Positions 6,568-9,339 of a stretch of DNA of 9,339 nt are shown one piece after another. Source of the stretch: Candidatus Bathyarchaeota archaeon (GTDB lineage: Archaea; Thermoproteota; Bathyarchaeia; Bathyarchaeales; Bathycorpusculaceae); NCBI GenBank assembly GCA_014859805.1, contig JACUTN010000033.1, forward strand, positions 1 through 9,339, in the 5' to 3' direction. Position 1 is the first letter of the stretch. Each line of letters opens with the position of its first letter. Position numbers and translations under genes: made by a program. Under the pieces are notes generated by a model. That model did not search any database. It saw nothing but the letters and a program-made list of their open reading frames with translations, and was not told the DNA's origin.

Positions 6568-9063
6568 ATGGCGCAAGAGTCTGCTCTAGAGGTAGCTGAG
6601 CCCCGGATCGGCGTGTTCATCTGTTATTGCGGGCTGAATATCGGTGCTGTAGTGGACGTGGAAGCTGTTGCAGATTACGCTCGCTCTTTGCCGAATGTGG
6701 TCTATGTGAAAACCAATCGTTACACTTGTGCGGACCCTGGTCAAGACGAGATAAGAAAAGGGATAAAGGAGCACAAGCTTAATCGTGTCATTGTTGCTGC
6801 GTGTTCTCCAAGGATGCATGAGCCAACGTTTAGGAGAACTGTTTCAGACGCTGGCTTGAATCCGTTTCTTTTTGAGATGGCGAACATTCGCGAGTTTTCT
6901 TCTTGGTGTCATTCAAGCACGCCTGAAGAAGCAACAGAAAAAGCGAAAGACCTTGTTAAGATGGCTGTTGCAAAAGTGAAGTTGTTGCGACCGCTTGAAA
7001 CGATCGAAGTTCCAGTTACTAACAAGGCTCTAGTGGTAGGCGGTGGAGTTGCTGGCTCAACTGCAGCCTTGTCGCTTGCAAACATGGGGTACAAAGTGTA
7101 CTTGGTTGACAGGGCTGAAAGCATCGGTGGACACGTGGCTCAGCTGGGCAGGACTTTTCCTCTGTTCGAGTGCTCAGTGTGTCCGGAAGTAAGTAGGTGT
7201 CCAAGATTTTCTTGTGTTGCCACGAGAATAGGAGACGTAGCCGCGCATCCTAGTATCCAGTTGCTTACTTATTCTGAGGTGAAAGAGGTTGAAGGCGTAA
7301 TCGGAAGCTTCAAAGTCAAAATCGTTAAAAAACCAAGATTTGTTGACGAGTCAAAATGTTTGGGGTACTGTAACATTTGTGTAGAAAAGTGTCCCGTTCA
7401 AGTTCCGAATGAGTTTGACGCAGGCATACGTATGCGGAAGGCGATTTACGTTCCGTTCGAGCAGGCTGTACCCTTGGTTCACACGATTGATAAAGAAAAC
7501 TGTCTGTATTTCAAAGATGGTAGCTGCACTGAATGCAAGGACGCATGCGAAGTAGACGCGATAGATTTTGAGCAAGAGCCAGAGGAGATAACGTTTGAAG
7601 TTGGTACAATCATAATTGCGACTGGATTTGACATTTACGAACCATTCGACTTGAAGCAGTACGGATATGGACAATACAAAAATGTGGTAACTGGTCTTCA
7701 ACTTGAACGAATTCTAGACACGGGTACTCAAATTATCGGAGAACTTGTGAGGCCTTCAGACGGCAAAAAGCCGAGTAGCCTAACTTTCATTCAATGTGTT
7801 GGTTCACGTGATGTTAATAAATTTGAGTATTGCTCTGGCTTCTGTTGCATGTTAACATTGAAAAACGCGGTTTTGCTCAAAGAGAAATACGGAAGCAATC
7901 TTGAGATTAACGTGCTCTACACGGATATGCGGACTAACAGGAAGGGCTACGAAGAACTGTTTAGAAAAGCCCGGAGTATAGGAATCAATTTTATACGGGT
8001 GAAGCTCACCGATAGAAGGGTTATTGGAAACCCTGAAACAGAAAGTCTAACTGTGTACGCGGAAACTGAAAACAGTGATCCAATAGAACTAACAAGCGAC
8101 ATGGTGGTGCTGGCAACAGCGGCAATTCCAAGTAAAGGTTCAGAAGAAGTAGCAAGACTCTTCAATATTTCTCGGGGAACAAACGGCTTTTTCATGGAGA
8201 GTCACCCCAAATTGAAACCCATTGACACCGCCGTAGACGGCGTATTTCTTGCCGGAGCATGTCAAGGTCCTAAAGACATTCCTTACAGTGTTTCCCAAGG
8301 AAGTGGGGCAGCGTCAAGAGCAGCAACCATACTTTCAAAGAAAACGTGGAAAATCGAGCCGATAGTTTCAGTTGTTGACCCTGAAAAGTGTAGAAATGTA
8401 ACTGTGAAATGCGGTATATGTGCTGAACACTGTCCTTACGGATCCATAAAAATCATTGAAAAACAACCCGCAGAAGTGATGACTGCCATGTGTCACGGAT
8501 GTGGAACATGTGTAGCAGAATGTCCAGCAGATGCAATAACCCAAATGCACTTTACAGACGCGCAGATCTTTGCTCAGATAAGGGCAGCCCTCGAGGTGAA
8601 TCCTGAAGACAAGATTTTGGCTTTCCTCTGTAACTGGTGCAGCTATGCAGGTGCAGACCTAGCTGGAACAAGTAGATTTGAGTATCCGCCAACAATAAGA
8701 CCCATACGAGTTATGTGCTCGGGAAGGGTTGACCGAGACTTTATTCTAGAAGCTTTCAGGCTTGGCGCTGGCATGGTAATGGTTGGTGCATGCCATCTGC
8801 CCTATGACTGCCATTACATTAGCGGTAACTATCAGATGAAGGCTAGAATGGACGCCTTAGCGCCTATGTTGCAGAAGCTTGGACTGAGTTCAGAAAGACT
8901 TCGTGTAGAATATATTTCCGCTGCTGAAGGAGTGAAGTTCGCTGAAGTCGTCAGGGAAATGACCGACCAGATGTACGCCCTAGGTAAAGCCAAAATCAAG
9001 GCTGAAAATGAGAAACTGCGCCCTATATTAGAGAAAATGTTGAAAAGGAAGGGACTTATTTAG
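6568..9063 (+). CDS. hdrA: HdrA-MvhD fusion protein (second HdrA)
   Basis: An 831-residue HdrA with a C-terminal MvhD/FlpD domain, so the flavoprotein and its electron-entry [2Fe-2S] subunit are one chain. The N-terminal domain has C19, C21, C54 and C79. The FAD fold starts LVVGGGVAG (155-163). The inserted ferredoxin motifs are CLGYCNICVEKCP (C264-C275) and C312/C320/C323/C327. The FAD-near cluster site is C410, C422, C426, C427. The C-terminal ferredoxin motifs are C608/C615/C618/C622 and CHGCGTCVAECP (C642-C652). The MvhD part (about 683-805) has FLCNWCSYAGAD (C688, C691), VMCSGRVD (C717) and GACHLPYDCHY (C742, C748). A basic helical tail, perhaps coiled-coil, ends the protein. Compared with its upstream paralogue it has a ten-residue insertion with two extra cysteines (C211, C216) and three widened cysteine spacings. 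HdrA-MvhD fusions are known in archaea, where MvhD passes electrons from hydrogenase, formate or F420 modules. The partner here is not in the window. Confidence 0.93.
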   Translation: MAQESALEVAEPRIGVFICYCGLNIGAVVDVEAVADYARSLPNVVYVKTNRYTCADPGQDEIRKGIKEHKLNRVIVAACSPRMHEPTFRRTVSDAGLNPFLFEMANIREFSSWCHSSTPEEATEKAKDLVKMAVAKVKLLRPLETIEVPVTNKALVVGGGVAGSTAALSLANMGYKVYLVDRAESIGGHVAQLGRTFPLFECSVCPEVSRCPRFSCVATRIGDVAAHPSIQLLTYSEVKEVEGVIGSFKVKIVKKPRFVDESKCLGYCNICVEKCPVQVPNEFDAGIRMRKAIYVPFEQAVPLVHTIDKENCLYFKDGSCTECKDACEVDAIDFEQEPEEITFEVGTIIIATGFDIYEPFDLKQYGYGQYKNVVTGLQLERILDTGTQIIGELVRPSDGKKPSSLTFIQCVGSRDVNKFEYCSGFCCMLTLKNAVLLKEKYGSNLEINVLYTDMRTNRKGYEELFRKARSIGINFIRVKLTDRRVIGNPETESLTVYAETENSDPIELTSDMVVLATAAIPSKGSEEVARLFNISRGTNGFFMESHPKLKPIDTAVDGVFLAGACQGPKDIPYSVSQGSGAASRAATILSKKTWKIEPIVSVVDPEKCRNVTVKCGICAEHCPYGSIKIIEKQPAEVMTAMCHGCGTCVAECPADAITQMHFTDAQIFAQIRAALEVNPEDKILAFLCNWCSYAGADLAGTSRFEYPPTIRPIRVMCSGRVDRDFILEAFRLGAGMVMVGACHLPYDCHYISGNYQMKARMDALAPMLQKLGLSSERLRVEYISAAEGVKFAEVVREMTDQMYALGKAKIKAENEKLRPILEKMLKRKGLI

Positions 9064-9099
9064 CTCGCATTCGATGCAACTATTCGAAGCTTTGAGTAA

Positions 9100-9107
9100 A
9101 ATTTATC
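9100..9107 (+). promoter_or_regulatory. TATA-like element of the regulator gene
   Basis: AATTTATC is centred about 28 nt before the ATG at 9132, the spacing of a leaderless archaeal promoter, and no ribosome-binding site precedes that ATG. The 68-bp gap after the hdrA stop codon has no T-run, so read-through from the redox operon is also possible. Confidence 0.45.
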
Positions 9108-9131
9108 AGATTGGAAGAGTAATTGTGGGCT

Positions 9132-9339
9132 ATGCCAAAACAAAAGTTGATAGACCTGCTCTACGAGCTTATGAAGAATTCGAAACGAAGTGACAGAGAA
9201 CTTGCAAAAGTTGTGAAAGTATCGCAACCGACAATAACGAGGATGCGGAAAAACCTTGAAAAATCAGAATACGTCCGCGAATATACAATAGTGCCTGCTG
9301 TTGAAAAACTGGGATTCGAGCTCACAGCATTAACCTTTC
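9132..9339 (+). CDS. Lrp/AsnC-type transcriptional regulator, N-terminal part
   Basis: The first 69 residues are visible and the gene runs off the right edge. MPKQKLIDLLYELMKNSKRS is followed by DRELAKVVKVSQPTITRMRK (residues 21-40), a typical helix-turn-helix with the recognition helix SQPTITRMRKNLEKS. It continues into EYTIVPAVEKLGFELTALTF, the linker and first strand of the effector-binding (RAM) region of Lrp/AsnC proteins. Such proteins bind DNA as dimers or octamers and often sense amino acids or other small molecules. Lying directly after the redox operon on the same strand, it could regulate it, but that is inferred from position only. The effector domain needed to judge the ligand lies outside the window. 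Confidence 0.78.
   Translation, partial: MPKQKLIDLLYELMKNSKRSDRELAKVVKVSQPTITRMRKNLEKSEYVREYTIVPAVEKLGFELTALTF

Noticed and set aside
7351..7701. Minus-strand open frame of 116 codons inside the second hdrA
   Set aside because: It is antisense to the conserved inserted ferredoxin domain; no start signal or family resemblance was seen.
9064..9131. Terminator after the hdrA operon
   Set aside because: There is no T-run or convincing hairpin in the 68-bp gap; TTCGAA at 9083-9088 is only a six-base palindrome.
1..9339. tRNA, rRNA, CRISPR array, insertion sequence or riboswitch
   Set aside because: No cloverleaf-like intergenic sequence, regular spaced repeats, transposase motifs or terminal inverted repeats were seen. 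The intergenic regions are all under about 300 bases and are accounted for by promoters, the palindrome and one terminator.

Overview
The window looks archaeal. It encodes deoxyhypusine synthase, the archaeal-type mismatch endonuclease NucS/EndoMS, a polyferredoxin, two HdrA-type flavoproteins and an Lrp/AsnC-type regulator. Several genes have an AT-rich TATA-like element about 27 nt before a plausible transcription start, sometimes with a start codon at or next to that point (leaderless style). The HdrA genes indicate an anaerobe with thiol/ferredoxin flavin-based electron transfer, such as a methanogen, a methane or alkane oxidiser, an Archaeoglobus-like organism or a Bathyarchaeia-like lineage. 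The lineage cannot be fixed from the sequence alone.

Layout. 1-136 is the tail of an unidentified reading frame that starts with a near copy of the deoxyhypusine synthase active-site segment. 164/185-910 (+) is a five-helix membrane protein resembling the membrane part of MscS-like channels, followed by a T-rich terminator. 911-1171 is intergenic, with a possible small minus-strand ORF and the promoter of the next gene. 1145/1172-2101 (+) is deoxyhypusine synthase (dys), which converges on 2141-2938 (-), nucS. nucS is divergent from a small SAM-dependent methyltransferase at 2986-3546 (+), with only 47 bp between them.

The main block is 3641-9063 (+): a six-motif polyferredoxin, an HdrA of 665 residues, and an HdrA fused to a C-terminal MvhD/FlpD domain (831 residues). 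The genes are separated by 1 bp each and so are almost certainly one operon. A TATA-like element at 3572-3578 and a perfect 18-bp palindrome at 3590-3607, lying over the predicted transcription start, suggest a repressor-controlled promoter. An Lrp/AsnC-type regulator starts at 9132 with its own leaderless-type promoter and runs off the window.

Working model (inference). The polyferredoxin and the two HdrA proteins form a soluble electron-transfer module. The MvhD domain would accept electrons from a hydrogenase, F420- or formate-dependent partner, the HdrA flavin would split or merge electrons, and the polyferredoxin would link to low-potential ferredoxin. No HdrB, HdrC, hydrogenase or FrhB-like gene is in the window, so the partners and the direction of electron flow are unknown. 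The tandem, unequal HdrA pair is the most interesting content. The other genes are translation-factor modification, DNA repair and other genes with no evident link to the redox operon.
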